Shown here in pieces: positions 45,301 through 55,386 of a DNA stretch of 64,000 bases. The translations under genes and the position numbers were made by a program. The stretch lies in assembly GCA_002356215.1 (NCBI GenBank), contig AP017960.1:62001-126000 (forward strand), written 5' to 3'. The notes beneath the pieces were generated by a model. It saw only the letters and a list, made by a program, of their open reading frames with translations, made no database searches and was not told the DNA's origin. The stretch is from [Synechococcus] sp. NIES-970. GTDB taxonomy: Bacteria; Cyanobacteriota; Cyanobacteriia; Cyanobacteriales; MRBY01. Every line of letters begins with the position of its first letter. Within the stretch, counting starts at the first letter, position 1.

Positions 45301-48300
45301 AGCTGTTTTATCAACTTGATATCTTGGGGGATTAGTACCAGACACTAAATTAAAATTGACAGGGTAAAGGCTACCACGCCCTGAATTAGAAACTTGATTA
45401 TCACAGACTGTTAAAGCTTGACCCTGGCTGCCAGTTGCAGAGCAAGTTACCCCCGTTATGTTGATTTCAGGCGGGATAAAGTCTGAAATAGCGACATTAA
45501 CACCATTTGGCCCACCATTGTTATTATTAACGACCGTAACAGTATATTGAATAGTATTGCCGGGGCTTACTGTCGCCGTACAGCTTTCGGTGGTTCCATA
45601 ATTGTTAATTCCATTAGATAAAGTACAAGTAGGACTTGGAGGAACTCCGTTAATCTGGGTTAATTGCTTCCGAATTCCAATGTTGTATTTATCATTATTA
45701 CTAATCAACACAGGCGTAGATTCAGTTGCTGCCTTTGATTGGGTTACCCCGTCGTTAGGGTTATAAACTCCTACAGTATTGATCAGCGAGCTACTAGTCC
45801 CAGGGATTGTATTTGTTTGTCTTCCTCGCACAATTAGACTTAAGGTTACGGTTTGACCAGGATTTAAAGTGCCAGGATAGACAAAAGTAAAAAGTCCGTT
45901 ATTGCCAACGGCGCAAACTGTTCCGCTTGCGGGTAAAACTGGATTATTAATCCCTTGGTTACAAGTCCAGTTAATAACTGAACCATCTGGCCCTACTCCG
46001 GCGAAGGTTGTTGAAGCTAATTCAATAATATTGTTATTGCTGTTCGGTAGAGTTTCGGTGATAGCGATGGGGCCGACAGTTGGTGCAACGCCATTATTTC
46101 TTACAGCAATTTCATAGATTAAATTTTCTCCAGTATAGGTTTGACCAGAAAGATTGTAGGTAAAAGCTGCCTCAAAATCATTTTTTGTAATCGTCAAATC
46201 AGAAACTGGCAATGTAACCAGAAAATCATCACTGCTGGTGTTATCACTACTATCTGCTTCTGCTGTTGCACTGGTAACGGTCGCTGTATTTTTGATAACA
46301 GCGCTAGTACCCGAAGTAATCACACCACCATTCGCCCTGAAAACTAATGGCAAGGAAGGTGCTGTTGTATTACCTGCTAGAGAACCATTGCCCTCAGTAT
46401 AAGTACAGGTCAGATTTTGGCCATCGATCGCACAATTCCAGGCCGTAGGAATACTGGGATTATCAGCCAAGCTAAAAGTAAGTCCCTCCGGTAGCGTATC
46501 TGTAATAACTACCGGCGCTGCAGCTGTTAGGCTACTCTGATTTTGTACAGTGAAAGTGTAGGTAATCGGAGATCCAGAGAGAACCACTGGGGCATTATTA
46601 CTGGCTGGATTTGCTGCCGCATCAGGACTACTATCTGCTTTTGTTAGCTTCAGATTCGTTGCTTGGATAATGCTCGTGGGATCAATATCTATATTGTTGG
46701 CGAGATTAGGATCAGTGGTTGGACTACTCACTGTTGCTTGGTTAAAGGTATTTACCGCCGCAGTTTCAGCAACATTGACGCGAATACTTAAAGTTGTTGA
46801 CCCTCCATTTTCTAAATCATTGGGATTAATACAGGTGATGTTACGTGTTCCTGCACCAGTACAAGTCCAGCCGGTAATTGTCCCTGATTGACTTTCGACG
46901 CCAGTGATGGAATTAGTAGGATTGAAGATGAAGCCCTGGGGCAATGTGTCTGTGATCACGAGATCACCCCGGGCTGTATCTGGGCCATTATTGATTACTT
47001 GGAAGGTGTATGTGTTGTTCCCTAGTGTGAAATTACCAATATGGCTTTTGTTAATGACTAAATCAGCGCTAGGGTTTGTAACATTAAAGTTCACCACCCC
47101 AACACCTGAACCAAAGCCGCCATTATAGTGAAAACTACCGCCAGAAAAATCGAGGATAAGATGATTAATTGTGTAATCACCAGCGCCTCCTAAAATCTTG
47201 AAGAGATAGCGGGTTTTGACGGTATTCCCTACTTTGCCAGCGCTATTTGGATATTGATCCGGTGTTCCACCTGGCGTAACTTCTGAATAATCACAGACGC
47301 TAGAACTTGCTAAATAACCCGGTACTGTAGGATCACTAATCCAACCACAGGCATTGGCGTAGATGCTGGAGTTGTCAGGGTCACCACTAACGTTACTATA
47401 ATCTGTCTGAACATCTAAGATTTGGAAAATAGCATTGGGAAAATCGGAACTGACCGTTAATTGAGGGTAGGCTGTTGCAGTCCGAGTTGTCAGTTCAAAA
47501 GCATACGTGCCGCCGACTTCTACGTCATAGCTACTTCCGCTACCACTTGCACTATCGATCTCGCTAGCGTTGAGCCCAAAAATACTGGCAGCGGTTGCAG
47601 GAGCTAATTGGGTAAAACCAAGAACACTATTACGAGATTGGGAAAGAATTTTTTCAATATAAATTTGTCGAGGATGGCCAGTATCATACTCATTTATAGT
47701 GCCTTGATACGGATCTGGATAGCTATTGGTGTCGACTGTCGCGGCGTTGTCAGCAAAAGCTTCAATCCGGTAACGTTGGACTCGATTATAAATATCCGCA
47801 GTGCGAGTCAAGGTTAAAACGTAATAAGCATCAAAACAGTTTTTTGGCCTGTTGGTTTGTTGATGATGGTTTAGGGGAGCCGTACCTGTAGTTGATGGGG
47901 AAAGATTTGGTACAAGCCATTGATCTTTATAAAGCCCTGTCGTGCTTACACTGATAAGGGGATTAAATGCACCTTCACGAACAAAGCGAATTCTGACATT
48001 TTGGGCAGAGGTTGTTGTACTGAGGTTACAAACCCTAGCACCCACGAGAAATTTGTCGGGGCCATCATTGGGATTGTTACTATCTAAGCCAATGATATCC
48101 CAGGTAAGGGGTTCGATGCTCAGGGGGCCAGCGGCGATCGCCGGCTGTATATGAAAGATTAAGTTTAATCCAGAGAGTTGAATTGTCAGAATTAGTGTGA
48201 CAAAAAAGTTGAATAGGAAACGTGATTTTTTTTGCTTTGTTATATGTCTTTTTTTTCGAGTCGAGACAGCGATCGCTTCGGATTGTCGTGGTATGACTTG

Positions 48301-48453
48301 ATTAGAGAAGTTTGATAAAATTCGTTTAAAAACAACAGACCAACTAAAATCCCTCATAACAGCAAGTAAAGATAGGGGCCATAGCAATACTTTGATGAAA
48401 AAATCAAAGGATAGTGCTTTAAATATGTTTGAGGAGCCGATATTCTTTGCCAT
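42397..48453 (-). CDS. Giant exported DUF11-repeat protein
   Basis: A 2018-residue protein. A long charged N-terminus leads to a late signal-like segment (RFLFNFFVTLILTIQLSG … HIQPAIAA), with likely cleavage after residue 108. An about 370-residue unique region follows, then roughly ten DUF11-type β-sandwich repeats. Each begins with wording like ADLSITKT and contains VTDxLPxG, a W-T-C…TC cysteine pair and a final NTAxV…D.NxxNN, often D-rich (Ca2+-binding-like). There is no C-terminal sorting signal or barrel. Probably a surface filament or adhesin. It lies 103 bases downstream of the outer-membrane protein gene on the same strand, and may be cotranscribed with it. Confidence 0.82.
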   Translation of the reverse strand: MAKNIGSSNIFKALSFDFFIKVLLWPLSLLAVMRDFSWSVVFKRILSNFSNQVIPRQSEAIAVSTRKKRHITKQKKSRFLFNFFVTLILTIQLSGLNLIFHIQPAIAAGPLSIEPLTWDIIGLDSNNPNDGPDKFLVGARVCNLSTTTSAQNVRIRFVREGAFNPLISVSTTGLYKDQWLVPNLSPSTTGTAPLNHHQQTNRPKNCFDAYYVLTLTRTADIYNRVQRYRIEAFADNAATVDTNSYPDPYQGTINEYDTGHPRQIYIEKILSQSRNSVLGFTQLAPATAASIFGLNASEIDSASGSGSSYDVEVGGTYAFELTTRTATAYPQLTVSSDFPNAIFQILDVQTDYSNVSGDPDNSSIYANACGWISDPTVPGYLASSSVCDYSEVTPGGTPDQYPNSAGKVGNTVKTRYLFKILGGAGDYTINHLILDFSGGSFHYNGGFGSGVGVVNFNVTNPSADLVINKSHIGNFTLGNNTYTFQVINNGPDTARGDLVITDTLPQGFIFNPTNSITGVESQSGTITGWTCTGAGTRNITCINPNDLENGGSTTLSIRVNVAETAAVNTFNQATVSSPTTDPNLANNIDIDPTSIIQATNLKLTKADSSPDAAANPASNNAPVVLSGSPITYTFTVQNQSSLTAAAPVVITDTLPEGLTFSLADNPSIPTAWNCAIDGQNLTCTYTEGNGSLAGNTTAPSLPLVFRANGGVITSGTSAVIKNTATVTSATAEADSSDNTSSDDFLVTLPVSDLTITKNDFEAAFTYNLSGQTYTGENLIYEIAVRNNGVAPTVGPIAITETLPNSNNNIIELASTTFAGVGPDGSVINWTCNQGINNPVLPASGTVCAVGNNGLFTFVYPGTLNPGQTVTLSLIVRGRQTNTIPGTSSSLINTVGVYNPNDGVTQSKAATESTPVLISNNDKYNIGIRKQLTQINGVPPSPTCTLSNGINNYGTTESCTATVSPGNTIQYTVTVVNNNNGGPNGVNVAISDFIPPEINITGVTCSATGSQGQALTVCDNQVSNSGRGSLYPVNFNLVSGTNPPRYQVDKTAFLSKGTGVVTYTFTGSIKTLAQLQALGIVNSNIVNRVSAPKTDGTFVDTDSNDNLSSTSIRLNITDLSITKTDAVNGITDPGATSFTAGAEGVYTLRVNNLGSSATVDDINVVDDVPDRFQVLGAFGTGWSCLVENPTPANPVSNPAADAINNNIVRCVRSTSLAANSSSTITIRIRPIATWIPTGAETFPVSFVNIAQVSTTGDTNAANNGYAPGTTTGLAEPFGYEQTPVVAPNFDLKITKSAPNGIFAIGQTSSYQLDILNNGPTEAIASTTNPITVTDILPTGFTFISGTGSGWTCSASNQLVTCTRSSNLAVGATTSINLNIFVDGTATNPTSNTAQVSLTGEPSANIILDNNDSNSRNRHTISTAVQQAADLSITKTLISTITNSSPPPAAIPGLVAGEQATYELKATNNGPSNISNGEAITVTDNLPNNLSFVSGSGDGFSCNASGQAIACTKTNGLTVGQSAAITLVVNVNNVATGDITNSASVDAVTTPDPDPNNDNDSTTDPVQTRNLDLALTKSHLANSFAIGRQGTYSLEVSNVGNVTVTNPITITDTLPVNLSYVSSVGQGWTCSVTTQGNTSTQEIVTCTSDDDLAPGQTNTIDLVFSVGSTTPIGTDIITNTATVITAGDNNANNNTDTDPTSITGSADLSIDKAHTGDFTRGTQGSYTLTVRNNGTSNATNIQLVDQLPDDLYYVSGTGTNWTCPIVSFTAPNPPTPEDLRDIECSYNGTLAPNSTTVLTLTVYVRDDAQDTFENFATVFANEADPNLDNNTDTDITTVTGKNITAPDLILIKRITAINGNSQNLQAVISEDGADNANWPVDFVKGAKTTEAKPGDTVDYTIYFLNKGDASANNVQICDRLSQFLDYIPNTYGAPDWGINLQFNSNSTNLTGADDSDAGRFFIPGTEPTGCRNPANPTATLTAAENVSGTISVNLPEVKASTGSGIPNDAYGYVRFRAKVK

Positions 48454-48556
48454 GAAGTTTTGAGAGCTTAATCTAACTAAAATAAAAACTTGGGTTGTTT
48501 AAATTGCTAAATTTTGTAAGAGGGTTTATGTGCTAGGGATAAAATTTTCATGAAGA

Positions 48557-51500
48557 TTACTCATCCAGAAAAGAATTTGTAGTCCAAAGACGATCAAGGT
48601 CGATAGTTTGACCTAGCTCGCGACGCTGTTGTCGTCCGCTGATTTGGAATAGATCGTCTAAACGATTGAGGTCTTCGCTGAGTAGAAAGTAGAGGGCTGC
48701 TTCTAGGCGGCGGGCTTCTCGCCCAGAAAGGGTACTAGCTTGGGGAGCGAGGCTGAGAAGATTAGCTGGGTCTTCATCCAGACGGCGATCGCCTAAAATT
48801 TGCGTTGCCGGTTGAGGATCGTCGGGAAGTTCCCGAACCAGGAGGCGATCGCCTGAAATCTCAGCAATGGAGTCTCGATCAGGGGTCAGACTGATGGCAA
48901 ATTCGGTGATCGGATTTACGGGGATAACCTCCGCAAGGAGCAAAGCGTCGGGATTTTCTAAGGGCGCAAATCCGATGATCCATTCAGGGATATAGGTAAA
49001 GTTGGGTCTGGATTCATTTAGGCGATCGCCCAGACGATAGCGACCTTCTGGGATGGTAGAAATTTCGTCACTATCGAAAACAGTGAGCCTGGTGGTAATT
49101 GTCAAGGGTTGAGGAGCAAACTGTTCTGTAATAGGCATAGACGCATTTTGGGTCACTGGGGTTAAGCTGGCCAATTGAGGTAGCCCCTGGTCGATCAAAT
49201 TCCCGATGAGGGGATTGCCACCTAGTTGGGTCAAAATGGCCTGGAATGTCCCCACCGAGCCACTCAGAGTAAAGGTCACCGGAACTGTCTGGGAACCACT
49301 CCCCAAGGAGCGAATCATCAGGCGATCGCCCCCAACGCCGCGACTAAGAAGATATTGACGAGCCGCCTGCAACCGCTGGGCCGTGAGATTATCAGCTGTG
49401 AGTTCTACTAATGGGGGCAAGTACCCTTGGATATCCAGCTTCAGATCAGAATATTGCCCCAAGACAGTGACCAAACTATCTAATACCCTTTGTCCTTCCA
49501 GAGACACATTCGTGCTGCCTTGATTAAAGGCGATCGCCTGGGATACATCTAGGCGGAGTGGCCCAGTAGCTTGTAGATCGGTTTCTGGCCGGGGAATGTC
49601 TGCCCGTAACTCCCGGATTTCTGGTCTTTGGGCGATCGGTTCCTGACGACCAAAGCCCCCAAACAAACTATCGAGTTTTAGGGTTACCCCCGCATAGAAA
49701 CCGCCATCGGAGCGACTACCCGAAAAATCTCGGTCATTGTTCACTTGGCCAGAACTGTAACCCACTGCTAACCGTAGATTAGATGTTGCATAATAACCCA
49801 CCTCTGCGAGCCAACCCATTTCGCTGTAACCCGCCGTGTGCTGGTTGAGCCAACGAATACCCCCCGTAATATCAACATTGCGGTTGAGCAGGTAAGTTGC
49901 CCGGAGCTGTGCCAAAGTCGCCGAACTGGCAGCTTCGAAGTTATCGGCCAGTTGGAGAGTAGAATTTCGGAACCCAAGCTTGCCATAAAATTCCCAGCGG
50001 TGGTTAGGAGCATAGATCGCCTCCGCTGCGAATAAATGTTCTGTGACATCCTGCCCCTGGCCGATTAAGAGCGTTTCGGGAATGGTATCCGGATTCTTGC
50101 GGTACTCATAGCGGAGGAGAGCGTTAAATTTGTCCGTGTAGGGATTGCGGTAGGCCAATCCTAAACGGAGATTTGTTGTAGGCGGTAAACCCCGAGTTGC
50201 TTGGCCAGCGGCAAAACGGCGGTCGAAATTTGCGAGGGCTGTCAGGGAGGGAGAAAGTTTCCCTTGAACCAAAGCATTGATGTTGCTGGTACTGCTGCCG
50301 CTCGTATTGCGGAACTCATAACCTGCTTCAGCCTGGAAATTATCCCCGCCCCGGTAGCGGCCTCGGATGGTCAGACTGTCACCGCCGCGCACGCCCGTCA
50401 CCAGGGAAGCCCCTTGACCCACGGCCCCATCACCCTGACCAAAGAGGTTACCAACGACTTTTTCGTAGCCCAGGTCGAGGTCAAAATTCTCAAAGATTGC
50501 CCAGTTGTGCTTCAGACCGAAAGCGAGACTATCGCGCATCCCCACATCAAAGCGTTCAATGTCATAGCGCGCCGTCAAGGTGGTGTTATGCCAGGGTTTG
50601 TATTCTCCATTGAGACCGACACTGGTGGTGCTTTGACCTGCGAGGCTGCCACTGTGATACCAGTTTTGGTTCAGGTTCAGGACAATTCCTTCGGCGATAC
50701 GCCAATCAAGGCCGATTTGACTGCGATCGCTAAACACTGCGTCAGAATTCGCTGAGAGGGTAGTTTGGTTCAGTAAACGTAGGTTGAGGCGGGAGTTGAG
50801 GGGGGTAGTGAAGTTGGTGCGCAGCTGGGTAGAGCTACCGTCATTCACCGGATTGATGTAGTCTGTGCGATCGCGGAACAGCAGATCGACATTGAGACTA
50901 GACTGACCAAAGCGTTGGGCAATACCCGCAGAAATAGTGGTGAGCTCATTGTTTACAAAGCCGTCGGGAATCCCTTCCTGGCCTGCATTGATCAGATCAC
51001 CAAGGGTAACGATGGGGCGAATACTTGCCCCTTGATTTTTTTCGTGATCATAGCGGATGTTAAGGCGAGTATTGGGAGACAATTGGGCGTTGAGGTCAGC
51101 CCCATAGCGGGTTTGCCCCGGCACAAAACTAATGGTGGCGTTGTTGGCAAAACTACTATCCACCCGGCGGTAGTAGGCGCGGCCCGTAAAACCATCGGCA
51201 AACTTGGCATCCAATTCAAAGCGGTAGGCAGCACCGGAGACAGCTCCCATTTCTGAAGAACTGTTTTGGCTCTGGGCGTATTCCCCAATAAATTTGTAAT
51301 TTTCTCCCAGGTGAATCTGGGCATCGACACCATAGAGACGAAAATCCCGCTCCCCTTGACCTTCGTGGAAATAGGTCGCGCCGATCCAACTGGCTTGGTT
51401 GGGGGTGCGGTTGAAGTGATAGCGTAACCGTCCGCCGTAGAGGACATTATCTTCGCCGCTTTCGTTTTGGTAGGTGGCGATGATCCGCCGCACGAGGATT

Positions 51501-53188
51501 TCTCCGTTATCTCCCACCTCAGTACGGCGCACTGGCTCGGTAAAAATGATCGTCCCTCGGTCATAGTCAATGTCATAGTCGAGACTCCGTTGGAGGCGAT
51601 CGCGCCATACGACAATTCCCGGTCGTTCTAGTTCTTCGAGTTCAAAGAAAACCTCCTCGCTGCCGGGAACCACGAGGCGTTGGGTGAGGAAATAGAAACC
51701 ACTACTACCATCGGGAATCAGGGTATCCCGTTGAAACGCTTCCCCCCCTTGGCTGTAGAGGGCCGAAATTTGCAGATCGCCGAGATTGTAATTCAGCTTT
51801 GCCCCTTGGAGTTGACGGCTGAGGGCGCTGAATTCTTGGGAGCTGGTGGCAAATTCCTGGGCGGTACTATAGTCCCCCCACATGATGTAGTCAGGGTCGG
51901 TGGCTCCTTCGAGGCGAGGCGATCGCTCTAGGCGCAGGAAAAAACTGTCCTGGGAGGGGGTGAGGTTGCGGACAGTGGAGTTATCCCCATAGGTGGGATA
52001 GGGTTTTTCGGAGCTTTGGTCAGCGCGGAATAGCCGATTGGTACAGGTTTCACAAGTTTCATTGAGGGGGCGATCGCTATTCAAGGCTGCCGTGAGGAGC
52101 CAATCCCCAATCTTGCCTGTGGCAAAGGCGGCTCCGCTTAGATCAAAGGTAGTATTGCTGTCCCTATCGGGGTTGAGAAAATCGCGGTAACTGCTGAAAT
52201 AGTCCGTATTGTCGGCCCCAACCCGGAGGCTAATCACCCCAGTGAGAAGACTAGGGCGCAAGGCCGCTTCGAACTGCACCTGAGTGTAGGCTTCCAGGTC
52301 AAACAGCCGGGCGCGAATCTGCACCAGGCCGCTGTCGAGGGAGGATTGGAGCGTGGCGGTAAATTCCCCATCCTTAGCATCGACTTGAAACCCAGGCGCC
52401 CCGGGACCCGCGTCTTCACCGAGAAATTCTCCGGCGGTGGCTTCGAGGGTGATTTGGCCGCTCCCATTAGTACGGTTGCCATTTTTATCCAGCAGCGTTC
52501 CCTGGACTGTCACGGGCGATCGCCCGTCAGCAGGAACCCGGGTTTCGAGGGTCGAGAGACGGAGTCTGGCCACATCACCGGGGGATTGCACCTTGGCGGT
52601 ACTGGCGGCGGTGTTGCCATTGAGAGTCGCCGTCGCTTCCAGGAGATTATCCCCGGGGCCAAAGATCACCCCGTACCAAGTCTGGCGCACCATGCCAGTG
52701 CTATTGTTGGTTTCTAGCTGGCCGATCTGGTTGGGATCAACAGAGCTTCCGTTGACACTGAGGGTGGTACGACTGCCCACGGGCACCTCGATCACCACGG
52801 CGCTGGAGTTGCTGTCTAAAACTGTGCCCTGACTGGGGCTAATAATTTGCACACTTGCTTGGCTAGGGCCAGGACTCACTGGAGAAATTTCTAGTTCAGA
52901 CTCTGATTCGTTGAGGGGCGTTGGAATTACTTCTGGTTCCGTGTCCAGTTCGACGGTGACGGGATCAGGTACTTCTGCGAGGTACATTTCCCCTTGGGCA
53001 TCACCAGTCAAAGTTTTGTCCAAAACAACTTCAAAAGGAGTCCCTTGGGATGTCGTCTCGGTAGGAGCAAGCATCACCCCCTGGATTTCGGCGGTGTTAA
53101 TATCTGGAACTTTCGCGGTTACAGCATTAAACCAACCACCAAGGGCAAAAATCGAAGTGCCTAGGGGAACGGAGAAGCGTTTTTTCAT
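48557..53188 (-). CDS. Large outer-membrane protein: Ig-like domain, β-barrel, OmpA-like domain
   Basis: A 1543-residue protein with a signal peptide cut near residue 25 (NAVTA). Residues about 205-310 resemble a bacterial Ig-like (Big_1/invasin) domain (ETRVPADGRSPVTVQGTLLDKNG). Residues about 315-1170 alternate amphipathic strands with many aromatic girdle residues (e.g. LNIRYDHEKNQGA, TLTARYDIERF), consistent with a very large β-barrel. The motif YDIDYDRGTIIFTEPV lies within it. Residues about 1215-1290 look OmpA-like (AFNQGSTNVSLEGQRVLDSL…AARQYLLSRGV). Its start overlaps the upstream gene's stop by four bases (ATGA). It could anchor or export the DUF11 proteins encoded beside it, though this is inference. 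Confidence 0.8.
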   Translation of the reverse strand: MKKRFSVPLGTSIFALGGWFNAVTAKVPDINTAEIQGVMLAPTETTSQGTPFEVVLDKTLTGDAQGEMYLAEVPDPVTVELDTEPEVIPTPLNESESELEISPVSPGPSQASVQIISPSQGTVLDSNSSAVVIEVPVGSRTTLSVNGSSVDPNQIGQLETNNSTGMVRQTWYGVIFGPGDNLLEATATLNGNTAASTAKVQSPGDVARLRLSTLETRVPADGRSPVTVQGTLLDKNGNRTNGSGQITLEATAGEFLGEDAGPGAPGFQVDAKDGEFTATLQSSLDSGLVQIRARLFDLEAYTQVQFEAALRPSLLTGVISLRVGADNTDYFSSYRDFLNPDRDSNTTFDLSGAAFATGKIGDWLLTAALNSDRPLNETCETCTNRLFRADQSSEKPYPTYGDNSTVRNLTPSQDSFFLRLERSPRLEGATDPDYIMWGDYSTAQEFATSSQEFSALSRQLQGAKLNYNLGDLQISALYSQGGEAFQRDTLIPDGSSGFYFLTQRLVVPGSEEVFFELEELERPGIVVWRDRLQRSLDYDIDYDRGTIIFTEPVRRTEVGDNGEILVRRIIATYQNESGEDNVLYGGRLRYHFNRTPNQASWIGATYFHEGQGERDFRLYGVDAQIHLGENYKFIGEYAQSQNSSSEMGAVSGAAYRFELDAKFADGFTGRAYYRRVDSSFANNATISFVPGQTRYGADLNAQLSPNTRLNIRYDHEKNQGASIRPIVTLGDLINAGQEGIPDGFVNNELTTISAGIAQRFGQSSLNVDLLFRDRTDYINPVNDGSSTQLRTNFTTPLNSRLNLRLLNQTTLSANSDAVFSDRSQIGLDWRIAEGIVLNLNQNWYHSGSLAGQSTTSVGLNGEYKPWHNTTLTARYDIERFDVGMRDSLAFGLKHNWAIFENFDLDLGYEKVVGNLFGQGDGAVGQGASLVTGVRGGDSLTIRGRYRGGDNFQAEAGYEFRNTSGSSTSNINALVQGKLSPSLTALANFDRRFAAGQATRGLPPTTNLRLGLAYRNPYTDKFNALLRYEYRKNPDTIPETLLIGQGQDVTEHLFAAEAIYAPNHRWEFYGKLGFRNSTLQLADNFEAASSATLAQLRATYLLNRNVDITGGIRWLNQHTAGYSEMGWLAEVGYYATSNLRLAVGYSSGQVNNDRDFSGSRSDGGFYAGVTLKLDSLFGGFGRQEPIAQRPEIRELRADIPRPETDLQATGPLRLDVSQAIAFNQGSTNVSLEGQRVLDSLVTVLGQYSDLKLDIQGYLPPLVELTADNLTAQRLQAARQYLLSRGVGGDRLMIRSLGSGSQTVPVTFTLSGSVGTFQAILTQLGGNPLIGNLIDQGLPQLASLTPVTQNASMPITEQFAPQPLTITTRLTVFDSDEISTIPEGRYRLGDRLNESRPNFTYIPEWIIGFAPLENPDALLLAEVIPVNPITEFAISLTPDRDSIAEISGDRLLVRELPDDPQPATQILGDRRLDEDPANLLSLAPQASTLSGREARRLEAALYFLLSEDLNRLDDLFQISGRQQRRELGQTIDLDRLWTTNSFLDE

Positions 53189-54777
53189 GGGGCTGCTCCG
53201 GGAACCAAGGGAGTCACAGCGAAATTTAAGCGGGCTAACCCACCAGGTTCAAGGCGAACAGTACGGCTATAGCTGCGGTCTTCAGCGATAAATGTTTCGT
53301 TAGGGGCAGGGGCATAGCCAGGGACACTGGTCAGGTCAAGTGCTCCAGAGTGCCAGCCCGGAAGAACATTACTAATAGAAAATAGGCCGTTATTGTCAGT
53401 GACAATGCGATTGCCATTGTTGAAGAAAACCACAGCATTGGGGATGCCAGGTTCGCCATACTGTTGTTCCCCATCAAAGTTTTTGTCCTCAAAGACCCGC
53501 CCGACAATTGTGCCGAGGTCAGAAATGAGGCCATCACGGACGCCCATGACATAAACTGCTGGGCCGTCGCGGACGGTAAAGTTAATGTCTTCACGTTGTC
53601 CTTCCACAAAAGCCACGTTGCGGCCATCGCCTCGGATCGCATCGGGGGTGACTTCCACGGCGTAGACGATGCGGGTGAGGGGATTATTTTCGGGGGGTTC
53701 GCCACCGGGCAGTGGTTCGAGAAAAGTAAAGGTAATATCCTGGCCACTGATGGCTGTATTTAAGGCGGCCGGATTTTCGCCGATCGCCCCTTGAACTGAA
53801 TCTTCAATGAGCTGGAAACCAAGGGGAAGGCGATCGCGCACTTCTACATTTTCAAGGTTGGTGGTAGTGCGATTTGTGATCGCTAAACGGTAGATCGCGA
53901 TGCCCCCTGGTTCTACGGTGGCTTGGTTGGCGGTTTTTTGAATGGCGATCGCCTGCTGTTGACAGAGAGGTACTTCTGCAGCAAGCAAATTTAGGAGAAT
54001 CGACGCACCGCCTAAGGGATCTTTTAGGCTAGTTTTTCGGAGTGTTTTGGTTTGGGGTAAAAATGCAAGGGTTCTTGATTGATCGAGGTAGCCATTGGCG
54101 AGGGGGGGCGGTTGGTCATCAAGGGCAGTCACAGTGTAAGAAAAAGAAGTGTCTGTCACCGCCGTAATCCGGATTTGGATGGGCCGCTCATCGACGAAAT
54201 TACCAGGGGCGGGTGTCACCATTAAAATAAATGCTTGACCAACGCTTACCTGGTCTGGCCGCAAGCGGAAATTGTATTGTCCCCGCAGGCTTGGATCTAG
54301 AAGCTCTGTGTCGCCCAGATCAAAGGGATTTTCGTTATTGGGGTTTACGCCAGTTGCCATCGGGATTAAAGGCAGCGTCGCAGCGGGGTCGAGGCTCACC
54401 AGGGGGCCCAAGTCCGTTTGTAGGGGGCCAGTCGCTTCGTAGAGCGCGACCTTAAAACCGCTGTAATCGTTAAACAAATCACCATTACAAAGGGTCACTC
54501 GGCCAATACTCGGCGGGGTCGAGGGTTTGAGGGAACCATTGACACTCATGGGGTTGCTGCTGGTGCGAATCGGCTGGGCATCGGGGCCAAATTTATAGGT
54601 GGCCTCGGCGCGATTAAAAATAATGCGGCTGGGTGCTTCAGGTTCAGTTGGATCAGTGGGTTCTTCGGTCTGGGCTAAAAGGAAACTTTGACCTCCAGTG
54701 AGAGAAATCCCCATACAGGCGATCGCCAGAAAAGCGTGCCAAAATTTAGCTGGTTGATGATGTATAAAAAAAGCCAT
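53185..54777 (-). CDS. Exported SdrD-B/DUF11-domain protein
   Basis: A 530-residue protein with a signal peptide (FWHAFLAIACMGISLTGGQSFLLAQ). A DUF11-like domain spans about residues 276-385 (IQKTANQATVEPGGIAIYRLAITN … VRDRLPLGFQLI). An SdrD-B/carboxypeptidase-regulatory-like domain spans about 420-500 (GRVFEDKNFDGEQQYGEPGIPNA). Such domains bind calcium and stiffen surface stalks. The ATG at 54777 is preferred over an in-frame GTG at 54810. It is tightly coupled (ATGA) to the large outer-membrane protein gene and 46 bases downstream of the 187-residue gene. Confidence 0.82.
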   Translation of the reverse strand: MAFFIHHQPAKFWHAFLAIACMGISLTGGQSFLLAQTEEPTDPTEPEAPSRIIFNRAEATYKFGPDAQPIRTSSNPMSVNGSLKPSTPPSIGRVTLCNGDLFNDYSGFKVALYEATGPLQTDLGPLVSLDPAATLPLIPMATGVNPNNENPFDLGDTELLDPSLRGQYNFRLRPDQVSVGQAFILMVTPAPGNFVDERPIQIRITAVTDTSFSYTVTALDDQPPPLANGYLDQSRTLAFLPQTKTLRKTSLKDPLGGASILLNLLAAEVPLCQQQAIAIQKTANQATVEPGGIAIYRLAITNRTTTNLENVEVRDRLPLGFQLIEDSVQGAIGENPAALNTAISGQDITFTFLEPLPGGEPPENNPLTRIVYAVEVTPDAIRGDGRNVAFVEGQREDINFTVRDGPAVYVMGVRDGLISDLGTIVGRVFEDKNFDGEQQYGEPGIPNAVVFFNNGNRIVTDNNGLFSISNVLPGWHSGALDLTSVPGYAPAPNETFIAEDRSYSRTVRLEPGGLARLNFAVTPLVPGAAP

Positions 54778-54822
54778 TAAATTCGGGGATTTCCTTCTTC
54801 TCTCGGTCACAACAAAAAAGTA

Positions 54823-55386
54823 TTAACGGACACGCACCTGATATTGGCCACTCACGGCAGCGCGGGCAGGGACAGCATTGCGGAAAGTCCAGCGCACATG
54901 GGTATAGCGTTCTGCTGGGGCGGGGCGGGTCTCCACTCGGCCATTGGGCAGGGTCACTTGAATCGTTGGGTTAGCGCTATAGGTCTGGCCGCCATCGATG
55001 CTAAAGGTCACGGTGGCACCACCCACAGCAGCAGCAGAACCCATTACATAGACAGTGTTTTCAGGTAGATCATCGGTGAGCACCAAGCCAGAAAGCGGCT
55101 GATCAGTGCGGTTGTTACCATTAACGGTGTAGCGGACGATATCACCAGGACGTACCCGGGGAGCAGGCCGCATAAAGCCGCCTTCAAGACTCCGCCATGC
55201 GACTCGTTCCTCGCCCCGCCAATTACGTTCGGTAGTACGCAGGTGGCCTATCAGTTCTAGATTTAGGGCTTGCTGTTGTTGAGTTTGAGCAAAAACAGGC
55301 TGGGAACCGACCTGGCCGACATGAGGCGATACAACGCCAAAACTAAGGGAAATGCTCGCTAGGAGGAAAAATAAAGGTTTCTTCAT
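54823..55386 (-). CDS. Small exported DUF11-like protein
   Basis: A 187-residue protein with a signal peptide (PLFFLLASISLSFGVVSP … PVFAQ, cleavage near residue 34), followed by one DUF11-like unit. The unit includes RPGDIVRYTVNGNNRTDQPLSGLVLTDDLPENTVYVMGSA and an RTERYTHVRW-like end ending in YQVRVR. It is the first gene of the group 54823-48557 and shares its repeat type with the neighbours. It may be a short subunit or cap of the same surface structure. Confidence 0.8.
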   Translation of the reverse strand: MKKPLFFLLASISLSFGVVSPHVGQVGSQPVFAQTQQQQALNLELIGHLRTTERNWRGEERVAWRSLEGGFMRPAPRVRPGDIVRYTVNGNNRTDQPLSGLVLTDDLPENTVYVMGSAAAVGGATVTFSIDGGQTYSANPTIQVTLPNGRVETRPAPAERYTHVRWTFRNAVPARAAVSGQYQVRVR

